Source: Candidatus Methanogranum gryphiswaldense (GTDB taxonomy: Archaea; Thermoplasmatota; Thermoplasmata; Methanomassiliicoccales; Methanomethylophilaceae). From it: a DNA stretch of 64,000 nt. Location of the stretch: assembly GCA_019262145.1 (NCBI GenBank), contig CP076745.1:1237093-1301092 (forward strand), in the 5' to 3' direction. Under the pieces are notes generated by a model. The model saw only the letters and a program-made list of their open reading frames with translations, was not told the DNA's origin and searched no databases. The position numbers were made by a program, and so were the translations under genes. Positions 35,007 to 44,710 of the stretch are shown here, in pieces (position 1 is the first letter of the stretch; the number at the start of each line of letters is the position of its first letter).

Positions 35007-36344
35007 TCATGTTTCGCACTTCATCAGATCTTCCATGGATTCCCCTGCACCTTCCTTAACGTCAGGATTCTTTTTCACATAATCATCGAGAAGAACATCG
35101 TATATCGGTTGCGTACCTACGCGTCCAGATATCACGTATGCAATGAAAACACATATAGCCACAGGAAGAAGATGCGTTAATGTTCCAGTCATTTCGGTCA
35201 CCAGCATTATTGAGGTCACAGGTGCTCTTAAGGATGAGGCGAGTGTTCCAGCCATGCAATAAATTGCACAATTGCATATCAACTCATTTGGCATGCCGAC
35301 CTTTGTCATCACTATGCCGACCGCAGCACCTCCTAACGCACCGACTGCCAGTATTGGCATGAATATGCCACCGGGAGCACCACAACCAAAACTACTGGTG
35401 CTGAAAAATAACTTGACTATTAAGAGCGTCAATATCATCGCGATCCCGATCTCTGCCTTTTCTGCGATACCTACTAATCCCTCCCCACTACCCAAGGTCT
35501 CTGGAAAATATATCCCGATCGGAAGGGCGACCAGAATTACCACTCCAGGAGCCAACCATCCAGGCAACCTGCCATACAATGCCCTCATCTTGATGTAAGA
35601 GTAGTTCATAGTCCAACCCAGTACTCCGGCCACTATTCCACATGGTATCAACCACCAATACTCATTGATGGCCAGATCTGGAACATCTACGAAATCAAGA
35701 ATTGGTGTCAGACCGAAGATATACATGGCGATCAAACTCGCTGCCAGTGATCCGGCAATACCTGCCAAAAAAACATACTTCGAAAAACTATGTTGTATCT
35801 CTTCCATGGCAAATACCATACCAGAAATGGGTGCACTAAATGCCGCCGCGAGTCCCGCTGCAGCACCACTGGTCATAAGTAATCTTTTTTCTAACTCATC
35901 TCCACTCATCCGGTCAGATGTTACTTTTGCCGTTGCCGCACCGATATAAACAGAGGGTCCTTCTCTTCCGACTGAAAGCCCGAATATGCCGCCTAGAAAC
36001 CCACCAGAGAAACGTGCCATCAATACTTTTGGTGCATTGAGTTTGAATCCGAACATCACATTTCCTTTAACTTGAGGAACACCGCTGCCTGATGATGAGG
36101 GTTCCCACTTTATTATACGATATATTAGAAATCCCGAAAAAAGGGCCAAAGCGATCCATGGGAATATGTATATCGGATTTTCTTCCAAAAAAGCATACAT
36201 AAAAACGGCAAAATCCGTACCGTAATCGATACCCAAACGGAAAAGACAAGCCATAAAACCAGCTAAAAGACCGATTATTATGCATTTCCATGCAAGGTCC
36301 CATCTTGCATGTTTCTCTCTCGACCTGGATGCTTTTCTTTCCAT
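35007..36344 (-). CDS. ClC-family chloride channel or H+/Cl- antiporter
   Basis: 445-residue membrane protein with about 10-12 helices. It has the selectivity motifs SSGSGVPQVK (about 82-91), GREGPSV (about 124-130) and FGCGAPGGIFMP (about 318-329), and the EEIQHSF segment. The gating Glu is present in GREGP. It lacks the C-terminal CBS domains. Monocistronic; divergent from a nitroreductase. Confidence 0.92.
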   Translation of the reverse strand: MERKASRSREKHARWDLAWKCIIIGLLAGFMACLFRLGIDYGTDFAVFMYAFLEENPIYIFPWIALALFSGFLIYRIIKWEPSSSGSGVPQVKGNVMFGFKLNAPKVLMARFSGGFLGGIFGLSVGREGPSVYIGAATAKVTSDRMSGDELEKRLLMTSGAAAGLAAAFSAPISGMVFAMEEIQHSFSKYVFLAGIAGSLAASLIAMYIFGLTPILDFVDVPDLAINEYWWLIPCGIVAGVLGWTMNYSYIKMRALYGRLPGWLAPGVVILVALPIGIYFPETLGSGEGLVGIAEKAEIGIAMILTLLIVKLFFSTSSFGCGAPGGIFMPILAVGALGGAAVGIVMTKVGMPNELICNCAIYCMAGTLASSLRAPVTSIMLVTEMTGTLTHLLPVAICVFIAYVISGRVGTQPIYDVLLDDYVKKNPDVKEGAGESMEDLMKCET

Positions 36345-36466
36345 TCAAATATGCATGCTGTTTGAATCCTATTAACATTTGGCCAAATAAAATTCATTAT
36401 TCATGCCCTAATAATTATTTAAACCAGAAAGGCCATAGAAAAAGAAAGTCGAAAGGAAACGATTTC

Positions 36467-37138
36467 ATGGACCTTAACGAAGCCATCATGTCAAGGCACT
36501 CTGTCCGCAATTACATGGACAAAGAAATAGAAGAAGAAAAACTCGCAGAACTATATTCTGAGATATATCTCTGCAATACAGAGGGCAAACTCAATATACA
36601 AATGATCACAAATGAACCGAATGCATTTGATGGGTTCATAGCACATTACAGTAACTTCAGCGGAGTTGCCAACTATATGGTGCTAATAGGCCCAAAAAAT
36701 AAGGACCTTGACGAAAAGATCGGATATTACGGGGAGCGCTTGGTGCTGAAAGCACAACAACTTGGACTTAACACCTGTTGGGTAGCATTGACCTTCAATA
36801 AGGGAAAAACAGAATGCAGAATGGACAAAGACGATAAACTGGTGTGCGTCATAACCCTTGGATACGGAAAGACACAAGGTGTCCCCCATAAGAACAGACA
36901 ACCATTGAAGTTTTTCTACAGAGCGAAAGAAGAACCACCAGAGTGGTTCATGAATGGTGTGAGAGCTGCTGTTTTGGCCCCTACCGCGATGAATCAACAG
37001 AAATTTGTAATCAGCCTCGTCGACGACAAGACCGTTGATGTGAAATCAAAATTCGGCCCCTATACAAAAGTGGACCTTGGTATTGTAAAATATCATTTTG
37101 AGATCGGAGCAGGCGAAGACATCTTCAAATGGAAATAA
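36467..37138 (+). CDS. Nitroreductase-like protein (TM-nitroreductase type)
   Basis: 223 residues. Start at ATG 36467 because AGGAAAC precedes it and it begins MDLNEAIMSRHSVRNYMDKE, the standard FMN-binding opening. The open frame extends 59 residues upstream without family character. It has the pseudo-duplicated layout of the TM1586-like nitroreductases, with a second half RAAVLAPTAMNQQKF (about 161-175) resembling the usual APSAxNxQ motif. Substrate unknown. Confidence 0.8.
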   Translation: MDLNEAIMSRHSVRNYMDKEIEEEKLAELYSEIYLCNTEGKLNIQMITNEPNAFDGFIAHYSNFSGVANYMVLIGPKNKDLDEKIGYYGERLVLKAQQLGLNTCWVALTFNKGKTECRMDKDDKLVCVITLGYGKTQGVPHKNRQPLKFFYRAKEEPPEWFMNGVRAAVLAPTAMNQQKFVISLVDDKTVDVKSKFGPYTKVDLGIVKYHFEIGAGEDIFKWK

Positions 37139-37254
37139 GACTGAAGTGTTTAAAACATCAAACCCACAAAAACAGATTATAAAACATCTTACCGTTTAGA
37201 ATCAAAACCTGTTCTACAACGGATTCAAATCTTTAAAAGGATAAAAATCAGGAA

Positions 37255-37668
37255 TTATAAACATTCCTTGAGAAATTTTGAAGGCGTGGTCACCCTGACG
37301 GGCGACCCGTAGAACGACTCTACATTACTGGTCAATATGACGTCTATCCCATTTCTCAATGCAGCATATGCGTATATCGCCTTGTCCGTTTCCGTCATTT
37401 CGGAATCCATGGCGCATACTACATCCTCCATCTGAGAATCCAGAGGAATCACCAACCGCATCAGTCTTACAGCAACTGCTCTTGCCAACTCATCAGAGCC
37501 GAGAATGCCCCTGGCAGTACAGATGATCTCCTCGATGCAAGACACCGTGCAGAACCTTTCCATGGTCTTATCGGCCATTATTTCTGAAAAGGAATCGACT
37601 TCGATCCTATCTTCAGCACAATCGAACATAAGATCCAGGATTATATCGGTGTCAACTAACAACTTCAT
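37255..37668 (-). CDS. PIN-domain ribonuclease toxin (VapC-like)
   Basis: 137 residues. Acidic metal-binding residues of the PIN fold: Asp7 in LLVDTDIILD, Glu at EEIICTA (about 45-46), and Asp residues in TDKAIYAYA and DVILTSN (about 94-111). It overlaps the upstream small gene by 4 bases, the typical toxin-antitoxin arrangement. Predicted to cleave RNA when the antitoxin is lost. Confidence 0.8.
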   Translation of the reverse strand: MKLLVDTDIILDLMFDCAEDRIEVDSFSEIMADKTMERFCTVSCIEEIICTARGILGSDELARAVAVRLMRLVIPLDSQMEDVVCAMDSEMTETDKAIYAYAALRNGIDVILTSNVESFYGSPVRVTTPSKFLKECL

Positions 37669-37868
37669 CTGCTCATCCTCAACCTCTCTGGATCGCTTCC
37701 TATCGGGAATATACCGCGCAATGAATTGACCGCCGTCTTAAGTGAATCTTCGGTATTGGTCACTGTCGCAACGATCTTGTTATGCCTGGTGACCATTACA
37801 TCCTCTCTAGAAGATAACTCCAGATAATACAACATATTTGACCTGAAATCGGACACAGATACGAACAC
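37665..37868 (-). CDS. Antitoxin, Phd/YefM-like
   Basis: 67 residues: VSVSDFRSNMLYYLELSSRE, then VMVTRHNKIVATVTN matches the Phd/YefM N-terminal DNA-binding pattern (short strand, helix, 'VTRxxKxVAxV'). The C-terminal tail (IFPIGSDPERLRMSR) would bind the PIN toxin. It is the first gene of the pair and likely autoregulates it. Confidence 0.75.
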   Translation of the reverse strand: MFVSVSDFRSNMLYYLELSSREDVMVTRHNKIVATVTNTEDSLKTAVNSLRGIFPIGSDPERLRMSR

Positions 37869-38210
37869 TCTATCACACTTCCTTTGTTATTTAACAGGTT
37901 TAAAAAAAGTTTACAAATGGTTTGAAAGTGTTTGATATGGATTTGCTGACCCATTGGGTTTTTCTGGAAAGTGCCAATCTCGCTGGTTCCTTACGGACAC
38001 ACATTGTTGCAAGACTGCGATAGGAAACAACGAACATTTGAGCCCGTAAGCATCCTTCATTCCTTCCGTATCTCATTCTCATGACCAAAGACCATGAAGA
38101 TACGCCACAATTTGTCTATCGACCTTGACTATGGACGTGCACATGACACGAACGCCCTCGGATCGCCAAATGTTATCAGGCATTTTTTGTATATAATATT
38201 TTTCTTTAAC
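37869..38210. other. Non-coding or decayed region
   Basis: No ORF I can defend. A plus-strand frame from 37936 (MDLLTHWVFLESANLAG...) runs 28 codons to a TAG. Base composition is coding-like (mixed GC) to about 38160, then becomes AT-rich, so a decayed gene remnant is possible. Confidence 0.3.
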
Positions 38211-38227
38211 TAGACATTTGTCTAATC
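38189..38227 (+). promoter_or_regulatory. Promoter with amtB-type operator
   Basis: TATATAATATT (38189-38199) is followed by ACTAGACATTTGTCTAAT (38210-38227), identical over 18 bases to the site at the amtB promoter. No obvious protein gene follows; the first ATG (38286) opens only 21 codons (MNELEIKKNNNVQFRNNATC...). Confidence 0.5.
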
Positions 38228-38632
38228 AAATTATATTTAAACATACAAAAGTTCCAAATACAAATGTTGATTTGAACAATATCATATGAATGAATTAGAA
38301 ATCAAAAAAAATAATAACGTGCAGTTTCGAAATAATGCCACATGTTTTTAAAAACCGTTATACGACCAAATTGTTCTATGACATTGAATCAAATTACATC
38401 TCGATTCCAGCAAGGCAAATTTCCAGACGATTAATGATACCTAGAAGGAACAATCGAAAAACATATTGAACGCACAAATTTCTAAGCGGACAAAAATTCC
38501 AGACACCGAACAACCAGTCGAATCGAACATACGTGTACTAACCAAAATATCTATTAAACGACCTACTAATTATTCAATTATGGGATATTAATATACATAA
38601 CGATACGTAACACTATTAAAATATTTTTATAT
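38228..38632. other. AT-rich non-coding region between two operator copies
   Basis: About 400 bases with no credible ORF. It could encode a small RNA controlled by the flanking palindromes. Fragments GTTTTTAAAAACCG and ATACGAC near 38345-38365 resemble sequence upstream of amtB. Confidence 0.35.
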
Positions 38633-38702
38633 TAGATATTTGTCTAAAATGTAAATTAGTTTGTATTAAAAAGTACATAATTAAATGTGTCTAGTCTAGA
38701 CA
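38633..38702. promoter_or_regulatory. Second and third TAGACA/TGTCTA palindromes
   Basis: TAGATATTTGTCTA (38633-38646) differs from the amtB-type site at one base. TGTCTAGTCTAGACA (38688-38702) is built from the same half-sites in opposite order and is a perfect palindrome. Confidence 0.5.
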
Positions 38703-38705
38703 AAA

Positions 38706-38732
38706 ATAGAAAAAATAAGAATGAATCTTATT
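38706..38732 (-). terminator. Terminator of a small minus-strand transcript
   Basis: On the minus strand AATAAGA-loop-TCTTATT (38714-38732) runs into TTTTTCTATTTTTG. It closes the unit that starts near 38918. Confidence 0.55.
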
Positions 38733-38810
38733 AAAAAGTGAAAGGAAAAATGGTTTTACGGTTCGATCGCATCATCGTCGGGCACCCATGCCCCCGCTGA
38801 TGAGAACGGA

Positions 38811-38918
38811 TCAATTCTTTTTCTGGGTCTGCGATGATTCTGCGGCCTTGGGTGCGTCGTTTTGGGCGGCCTTTGACTGAGCATTGTCGTTACAGCGCTC
38901 TTTTGGGTGCTTTCCCAT
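38811..38918 (-). CDS. Candidate 35-residue leaderless protein
   Basis: MGKHPKERCNDNAQSKAAQN... is a very hydrophilic product rich in Ala, Lys, Gln and Asn. A TATA element TATATATA at 38938-38946 lies about 25 bases before the ATG, and a terminator lies at 38706-38732, which together define a transcript of about 200 bases. A different frame (38756-38965) is open for 69 codons but is rich in Pro and His. The transcript could alternatively be a non-coding RNA. Confidence 0.35.
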   Translation of the reverse strand: MGKHPKERCNDNAQSKAAQNDAPKAAESSQTQKKN

Positions 38919-39025
38919 GTAAAATGAATTGGCATTTCTATATATACGTATCCACAATCAACCAAAATCTAAGTAATAAATCTTAAAAAAGAAAGAAAAT
39001 TAAAAGGCCATGGAGCCTTGTTTGA

Positions 39026-40252
39026 TCATGCTGAATTCGGCTGATCGTTCTTCTCCCTCTTCAAAAGAAGTACGAGTATCAAAGAAACAACACAGGTTGC
39101 TGCCGCGATCAAGAACGATGCTGTATAATCCCCTGATCCAGATAGCGCATTGTTGATGCATGTGAAGACCAAAGAAGATGCACCCAGCGCCAAACACACG
39201 ATACCATAGTTAACACCCATGTTCTGTGTTCCGAAATGATCTGCTGTAACAGTGGCATAAACACCGGACACGCCTCCGAAGGCGTATCCTATTATGCTGA
39301 TACATACAAGGAACATTACACCCTGTGCAACAATGGCCGCAATGATGCCGACCGCTGTGAGAACAATAATGAACAATAATGCTTGAAGACGACCTATCCT
39401 ATCGGAAAGCCAAGTAATTGAAAGACGACCGGCAGCACTACTGGCACCCACGATCATGACTCCGAGTGTCGCCAAAGATTCCACTAATCCACGGTCCATT
39501 CCCAGTGGCTTGAGAAGAGGATTCAAAATGAAGAATGCTGGAACTACGAAGAACAATGAGAGGAATATCAAATAGAATGACTTTCTACGAAGCATCTCTT
39601 TGGTCGTATATTGCTTCTGTGACATCTGGACGTTTATCTGCACACCATCTTTTGAAACAGTGTAGTCCTTGGGAGGGCTGACCAAGAAAAAAGAACTTGT
39701 CACACATATCAACAAGAAAGCGATTCCAAAGATCTCGAAGGTCGTTGGAACTCCAAATTCCTTAAGAAGATATGATGCGACAGGAGCAAAGATGACCATC
39801 GAAAATCCGAAGGCACCTACCATCATTCCTGTTGCAAATCCACGTTTATCAAAGAACCATTTCTGAACGTTAGCGACCGTACAGGTATAGATTATTCCTA
39901 CACCCAGGCCACCAATTATCGCATATGTGAGAAAGATGAGGGACGGACATCCTGAATTGACGAACGCTGTGATCAATATACCGAACGACATCACAATACT
40001 TCCAAAAATGGCCGTCTTTTTTGACCCGAATATGGACATGATCTTACCACCAATGACCATTCCGATCACAAACGCCACCATCATTATCGAAGTGACCAAT
40101 GCAGCCGAACTCGAATTCCAAGAAAGATACTGTGTTACCGGCTGCTTAAAAACGCTCCACATGTAGATGATACCAGCACAAAGTTGGACCACCATACCAG
40201 CTGCCAGGACCAGATATCTGTTCATGACCTTTTGACTGCAATTTTCACTCAT
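39026..40252 (-). CDS. MFS transporter, oxalate/formate antiporter-like
   Basis: 408 residues with 12 membrane helices. GMVVQLCAGIIYMWSVFKQP (about 19-38) and AYAFGGVSGVYATVTADHFG (about 320-340) are typical of the OFA (OxlT) family of monocarboxylate transporters. Substrate could be formate, oxalate or another organic acid. The upstream region holds an 18-base palindrome at the promoter. An alternative start nine codons in is possible. Confidence 0.85.
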   Translation of the reverse strand: MSENCSQKVMNRYLVLAAGMVVQLCAGIIYMWSVFKQPVTQYLSWNSSSAALVTSIMMVAFVIGMVIGGKIMSIFGSKKTAIFGSIVMSFGILITAFVNSGCPSLIFLTYAIIGGLGVGIIYTCTVANVQKWFFDKRGFATGMMVGAFGFSMVIFAPVASYLLKEFGVPTTFEIFGIAFLLICVTSSFFLVSPPKDYTVSKDGVQINVQMSQKQYTTKEMLRRKSFYLIFLSLFFVVPAFFILNPLLKPLGMDRGLVESLATLGVMIVGASSAAGRLSITWLSDRIGRLQALLFIIVLTAVGIIAAIVAQGVMFLVCISIIGYAFGGVSGVYATVTADHFGTQNMGVNYGIVCLALGASSLVFTCINNALSGSGDYTASFLIAAATCVVSLILVLLLKREKNDQPNSA

Positions 40253-40307
40253 GATTGCACCTATCGGGCTCCTGATGCAAGATGAGTATTTTAATATGTG
40301 TTCATTG

Positions 40308-40325
40308 ATGTATATTTTTATACAT
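40308..40325. promoter_or_regulatory. Palindrome at the MFS promoter
   Basis: ATGTATA TTTT TATACAT is a perfect 7-bp dyad about 55 bases upstream of the MFS start. It can read as a TATA box in both directions and so may also drive the plus-strand small ORF at 40427. Confidence 0.45.
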
Positions 40326-40426
40326 TAATTCTAACAAAAACAGTGACGCATTCAGAGTAAAAACGAAAAAGAAGAGGTTTGGAAAGAGTTTCCCAGAACT
40401 ACCGACCCGTAAAGGAGGAAACCGTC

Positions 40427-40507
40427 ATGAAGACGTGGATCGGTTTTTTGTTCGAACCTAATGTTGAGGATTAGGGTCCAAACAGTTTTGGAGGTTGTCC
40501 CAAGTAA
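40427..40507 (+). other. Small ORF with strong ribosome site and in-frame TAG
   Basis: AAAGGAGG lies 8 bases before ATG 40427. The frame reads MKTWIGFLFEPNVED, TAG (40472-40474), then GPNSFGGCPK and TAA. The start overlaps the hairpin AAACCG...CGGTTTTTT (40419-40449), a terminator-like structure. It may be a leader peptide, an amber-containing micro-protein or a chance match. The surrounding 514-base gap (40253-40766) has no other ORF I can support. Confidence 0.3.
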
Positions 40508-40766
40508 GTATCCATCCGTCATCGAACCGAAATAAAGTCTCGAAGACACGAGATGTCCAATCATCCCGCCCTTCCCTTTGTTCCAAACGTCGATTCAGGC
40601 ATACAAAGGACTTACGTCCCACAAAAAGAACACCGATAGTGCCCTACTTTGTATGAACTAAACGAACGAATTCCTACTAATATAAAAATAATTCTATGCC
40701 GTATATATAAGAAGGTCACAATCGTACAAAATAGGCCTTAAATGGAGTAAGAAGTTTACGAATGAA

Positions 40767-41192
40767 TCATTGCTTGCGACATATAAGAACGGGACAATAT
40801 GCCATCCTTGCGATCTTCTCAGCAACACTACCCAAAAGTGTATGGGATAGACCAGTACGCCCAAGTGTTCCACAAACAACAAGATCGTGATTCTTGGATT
40901 CTTCTATTATTACTTCGGCCGGCCGTCCGGTAATGATCTTGGGTTGAACCTCGACTCCCATCTCGGCCGATCTTTCAGTCACATATTTCAACGAGGCCTT
41001 TGAAGCATTCAAGATGAAATCCCTCTCATCTCCAAGGCCATACCCTTGAGCTACCGCTGCATAACTGCCGATGTCGAAAACGCATATTGCAGTCACCTTG
41101 GAATTCAATGCCTTCGCAAGTTCAAGACCGTCATCTATCGCAAACTTGTTACTGTCGCTACCGTCAACAGCGATCAATATTTTTTGATACAT
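40767..41192 (-). CDS. Universal stress protein, ATP-binding type
   Basis: 141 residues from ATG 41192 (a start seven codons upstream is also open). It begins YQKILIAVDGSDSNKFAIDD and has the ATP-binding signature G-x2-G-x9-G-S in CGTLGRTGLSHTLLGSVAEK (about 116-134). Cytosolic homodimer that binds ATP; role in stress survival in the family is general. Monocistronic. Confidence 0.88.
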   Translation of the reverse strand: MYQKILIAVDGSDSNKFAIDDGLELAKALNSKVTAICVFDIGSYAAVAQGYGLGDERDFILNASKASLKYVTERSAEMGVEVQPKIITGRPAEVIIEESKNHDLVVCGTLGRTGLSHTLLGSVAEKIARMAYCPVLICRKQ

Positions 41193-41357
41193 ATTATGAA
41201 TATCGTGAGGCAAGAATAAAAAACTACGCCAAAATACAAACGGCCAGATTTTTTATTCATGATCGAAAGGAAGTCACCTACCGCACGCGTACACGCACAC
41301 AAACAGCCATTTAAATAAGATAATATATTAGGTCTTAGGAACATCGAGGTTGAATTA

Positions 41358-41849
41358 ATGTTAGTAAACGCAGAACTCTACGTAAAGGACCTCCCGGGAC
41401 AACTGGTGGGATCTTTGGAACCTATCTCCATGGTAAATGGCAATATTGTCGGAGTGGTCCATAACCGCGATATAATTGTCAACCAGAGGATCTGCGTTAA
41501 CGTCACCTTCGAAGTTGGAAGCAATGACGATCTGGAAAAGCTGAAAAAGACCTGGAAGGCCAAGGATATCCTGATAGCATCCATAGGCTCGGTATACAAA
41601 ACGGCCACGATGGAATATCTCCTCTTAGGTTCATTCAATGCTTCACATGTAGAGAGGCTCATAGATGAGGCCTCCAATATCGTATCGTTCGAATCCGTGG
41701 ACGTGAACTATTCTACAGCCAACGCCACCAAGACCCGTACCGCGATGATAACCGTAGAGGTACTCAATGACGAGGACCTTGACAAATTGGACAGATTCCT
41801 TGATGCCGCCTGCAGAGAAAGTGGCATTGTATACATCAGGGGGCTCTAA
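41358..41849 (+). CDS. ACT-domain protein, putative regulator of homoserine dehydrogenase
   Basis: 163 residues with two ACT-like halves: [20 protein letters not shown] (about 4-23) and [20 protein letters not shown] (about 130-149). The gene lies one base before the homoserine dehydrogenase start. In archaea such separate ACT proteins pair with ACT-less homoserine dehydrogenase and probably mediate threonine or other amino-acid feedback. GAGGTTG precedes the start. Confidence 0.75.
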   Translation: MLVNAELYVKDLPGQLVGSLEPISMVNGNIVGVVHNRDIIVNQRICVNVTFEVGSNDDLEKLKKTWKAKDILIASIGSVYKTATMEYLLLGSFNASHVERLIDEASNIVSFESVDVNYSTANATKTRTAMITVEVLNDEDLDKLDRFLDAACRESGIVYIRGL

Positions 41850-41850
41850 G

Positions 41851-42846
41851 ATGAGAATACTGATATCAGGTTTCGGAACTGTGGGACAAGGATTTGCGGA
41901 AGTCGTTGCAGCCAGACAGGACTTTTTCCAAAAAAGATACGGCAAAGACGTTAAGATAGTCTGTGCCATGGATTCCAAATCATATGCATCGAATCCAGAA
42001 GGACTCGATCCATTAGCACTAGTATCCATAAAAAAATCCACAGGCAGAGTCGGAAACCGTGAATATACGAATTCCACAGAGGTCATGGATTCGGTCGATT
42101 ATGATCTTCTGGTAGAGGTCAGCCCGACCGATGTACAGACCGGCGGGGTCGGATTGGTGAATATAAGACATGCCCTTGAGAACAAGAAAGATGTCATCAC
42201 GGTCAACAAAGGTCCGCTCGCCCTCAAATTCTCCGAATTGATCGGTATAGCAAAGAAGAACAAATGCAAGTTCCGCTTCGAAGGATCTGTAGGGGGGGCT
42301 ATGCCCATCATAAATCTCTGCCATGAGAACCTTGTGGGGGAGAATATCAAATCGATACGCGGTATCCTTAACGGTACCTGCAATTACATCTTGAGCAAGA
42401 TGGACAACGGACAGCCATTCGAACAGGCCCTCAAAGAGGCCCAACAGATGGGATATGCAGAAACAGATCCCACGAATGACATAGAAGGTTACGATGCAGC
42501 ATGCAAGATCGTTATCCTTGCCAATTCCATTTTCGGAAAGGATGTGACCTTTTCCGATGTTAGGATCACAGGTATAAAATCCATAACTGCAGAGGCGGTT
42601 GCTCTGGCTGCTTCCCACAACATGGTAATAAGACTCATAGGTGAGGTCTCAGAGAATAAACTCGAGGTTGCTCCGCGCCTTGTACCCAAAGGACACCCGC
42701 TTAGCATCTCTGGTACACTTAACGCCGCCCAGATCGTATCGGACCTTGCGGGGCCCGTGACCGTTACTGGACGTGGAGCAGGGCGCATTGAAACCGCTTC
42801 TGCCATATTGAGCGATCTGATAGCCATAATGGATGTAAGGAAATGA
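41851..42846 (+). CDS. hom: Homoserine dehydrogenase
   Basis: Reduces aspartate semialdehyde to homoserine for threonine, methionine and isoleucine synthesis. The 331-residue enzyme opens [19 protein letters not shown] (NAD(P) binding GFGTVGQG), and contains [15 protein letters not shown] (about 170-184) and [19 protein letters not shown], standard active-site motifs with the catalytic Lys. I use ATG 41851; the frame is open 28 codons further upstream but overlaps the ACT gene. No C-terminal ACT domain. Overlaps the next gene by ATGA. Confidence 0.95.
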   Translation: MRILISGFGTVGQGFAEVVAARQDFFQKRYGKDVKIVCAMDSKSYASNPEGLDPLALVSIKKSTGRVGNREYTNSTEVMDSVDYDLLVEVSPTDVQTGGVGLVNIRHALENKKDVITVNKGPLALKFSELIGIAKKNKCKFRFEGSVGGAMPIINLCHENLVGENIKSIRGILNGTCNYILSKMDNGQPFEQALKEAQQMGYAETDPTNDIEGYDAACKIVILANSIFGKDVTFSDVRITGIKSITAEAVALAASHNMVIRLIGEVSENKLEVAPRLVPKGHPLSISGTLNAAQIVSDLAGPVTVTGRGAGRIETASAILSDLIAIMDVRK

Positions 42847-44417
42847 ACATGTCCGAAAAGCCAATAGTGATGTATGATACCACTCTGCGCGACGGAGCAC
42901 AGACCGAAGGGATAACCTTCTCGGTAGAGGACAAACTGGAGATACTCAAGGAACTTGACGAATTCGGGGTCGGATTCGTAGAAGGGGGATGGCCGGGTTC
43001 CAACCCCAAAGATGATGAGTTCTTCGAAAAAGCTGGAAAATTAAAATTGAAAAACACCGTTCTGACAGCCTTCGGGAGCACATGCAGACATGGCATCGAA
43101 GCCAAGGACGATAAGAACATGAACGCCTTGGCAAAATGTTCTGCTGGATGGTGCTGCATATTCGGAAAATCATGGGACTTCCAAGTAACAAATGCACTAT
43201 GCATACCGTTGGAAGAGAACCTAAGGATGATCGAGGACAGCGTCAGATACCTAAAAACCTCAGGGAAACGTGTGATGTTCGACGCCGAACATTTCTTCGA
43301 TGGCTACTATTCCAACCATGATTACGCACTGAAATGCCTGGGAGCTGCCGAAAAGGGAGGGGCTGAATGGTTAGTGCTTTGTGACACCAACGGCGGTTCC
43401 ATGCCTGATGAGATCAGAACGGCGGTCGAGGACGTGATGCTCACATTCGATATCCCGATAGGCATTCATTGCCATAACGATACGGACCTTGCAGTTGCGA
43501 ATTCGATGATGGCCGTAGAAAGCGGTGCTATCATGGTCCAAGGGACCATAAACGGAATTGGAGAAAGATGCGGTAATGCGAACCTTTGTTCGGTCATTGC
43601 CAATCTCGCGATCAAGATGGAGTATGATGTGCAGATTAAGGACATCTCAAAATTGACAGAGGTCTCCAAGTTCGTCGGTGAGATCAGCAATACCTTACCG
43701 TCTTCCGGACTGCCTTACGTAGGAGAGAAGGCATTCGCCCATAAAGGCGGCATGCATGTATCGGCACTCGCGAAAGATCCCCGTACTTACGAACACATAC
43801 CGCCGGAGACCGTCGGTAACAAACGCAGAGTACTGATCTCGGACATGGCAGGAAAAGCCAGCATAAATGAGAAACTGAAAGAATTCGGCATTGAAATCAC
43901 CGACAACGAAAGCAAAGAGATCATAGAAAAGATCAAGAAGCTTGAGGCCAAAGGATATGAGTTCGAAGGGGCAGATGCAAGTTTCGAACTTCTCGTAAGA
44001 AGACTCAAAGGAGATCTGGAACCCCCTTTCAAAGTGGTAGGGTTCAGACTATTCATTGATGAGATCGGAGATAACAAACTAATATCCGAGGCCAGCATCA
44101 AGGTCCAGGACGCAAACGGCAACATAGAGCATACGGCGGCCGACGGAGAAGGTCCGGTTAATGCATTGGACAACGCATTGAGAAAAGCATTGTCCAAATT
44201 CTTCCCAATAATGAAGGATATAAGATTAACGGATTACAAGGTCCGTGTGCTCGATGAGAAATCCGCCACAGCAGCAAGCGTCAGAGTACTCATCAGATCA
44301 TCCAACGGCAAGACAAGTTGGACAACAGTAGGTGTTTCGGAGAACGTGATCGAGGCATCCCTCAATGCCTTGGTCGATTCGATAGAATACGCCATCTTAA
44401 AATATCACGAAAATTGA
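42843..44417 (+). CDS. cimA: Citramalate synthase (CimA type)
   Basis: Condenses pyruvate and acetyl-CoA to citramalate, the first step of threonine-independent isoleucine synthesis. The 524-residue protein has the DRE-TIM barrel: [20 protein letters not shown] (about 8-27), the metal-binding [13 protein letters not shown] (about 207-219), and a LeuA-type allosteric C-terminal domain (about 400-524). Its length and the [13 protein letters not shown] motif fit the long CimA subfamily rather than 2-isopropylmalate synthase. Co-transcribed with hom. Confidence 0.9.
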   Translation: MNMSEKPIVMYDTTLRDGAQTEGITFSVEDKLEILKELDEFGVGFVEGGWPGSNPKDDEFFEKAGKLKLKNTVLTAFGSTCRHGIEAKDDKNMNALAKCSAGWCCIFGKSWDFQVTNALCIPLEENLRMIEDSVRYLKTSGKRVMFDAEHFFDGYYSNHDYALKCLGAAEKGGAEWLVLCDTNGGSMPDEIRTAVEDVMLTFDIPIGIHCHNDTDLAVANSMMAVESGAIMVQGTINGIGERCGNANLCSVIANLAIKMEYDVQIKDISKLTEVSKFVGEISNTLPSSGLPYVGEKAFAHKGGMHVSALAKDPRTYEHIPPETVGNKRRVLISDMAGKASINEKLKEFGIEITDNESKEIIEKIKKLEAKGYEFEGADASFELLVRRLKGDLEPPFKVVGFRLFIDEIGDNKLISEASIKVQDANGNIEHTAADGEGPVNALDNALRKALSKFFPIMKDIRLTDYKVRVLDEKSATAASVRVLIRSSNGKTSWTTVGVSENVIEASLNALVDSIEYAILKYHEN

Positions 44418-44432
44418 ACAGGAGCAATAGAG

Positions 44433-44705
44433 ATGAATAGAACAATCATCACGCTGGTCGGAAAGGATCATACAGGGATCATAGCTGCGGTCTGCAACTA
44501 TTTCGCTGATAATGACATCAATATCCTTGACATCAGTCAAACAACAGTCCAGGAATACATCAACATGATGATGATCGTGGACCTCAGCAAATACAAAAAG
44601 AGTTTCAAAGAGCTCGCTGAGGACCTTGACAAAGTCGGAGAGAAAGTTGGTGTCAAGATCAAGGCACAGCATGAAGAGATCTTCGACATGATGCACAGGA
44701 TCTGA
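44433..44705 (+). CDS. ACT-domain protein, UPF0237 family
   Basis: 90 residues, a single ACT domain: [20 protein letters not shown] (about 4-23) is the ligand-binding loop and MMIVDLS is the second strand. GGAGCAATAGAG precedes the start. This family is nearly always next to a DUF711 gene, as here (5-base gap). Probably amino-acid sensing. Confidence 0.9.
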   Translation: MNRTIITLVGKDHTGIIAAVCNYFADNDINILDISQTTVQEYINMMMIVDLSKYKKSFKELAEDLDKVGEKVGVKIKAQHEEIFDMMHRI

Positions 44706-44710
44706 GTAAA

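Noticed and set aside
35272-35598. Plus-strand ORF inside the ClC gene
   Set aside because: Antisense to a well-recognised family.
37900-38088. 62-codon minus-strand ORF beside the PIN/antitoxin pair
   Set aside because: No start signals and low-complexity composition; region treated as non-coding.
38756-38965. 69-codon minus-strand ORF rich in Pro, Arg and His
   Set aside because: The alternative frame starting at 38918 agrees better with the TATA spacing; this frame looks like out-of-frame translation.
40352-40564. 70-codon minus-strand ORF in the gap between MFS and usp genes
   Set aside because: No ribosome site, no protein-like pattern, and the plus strand carries the strong AAAGGAGG site.
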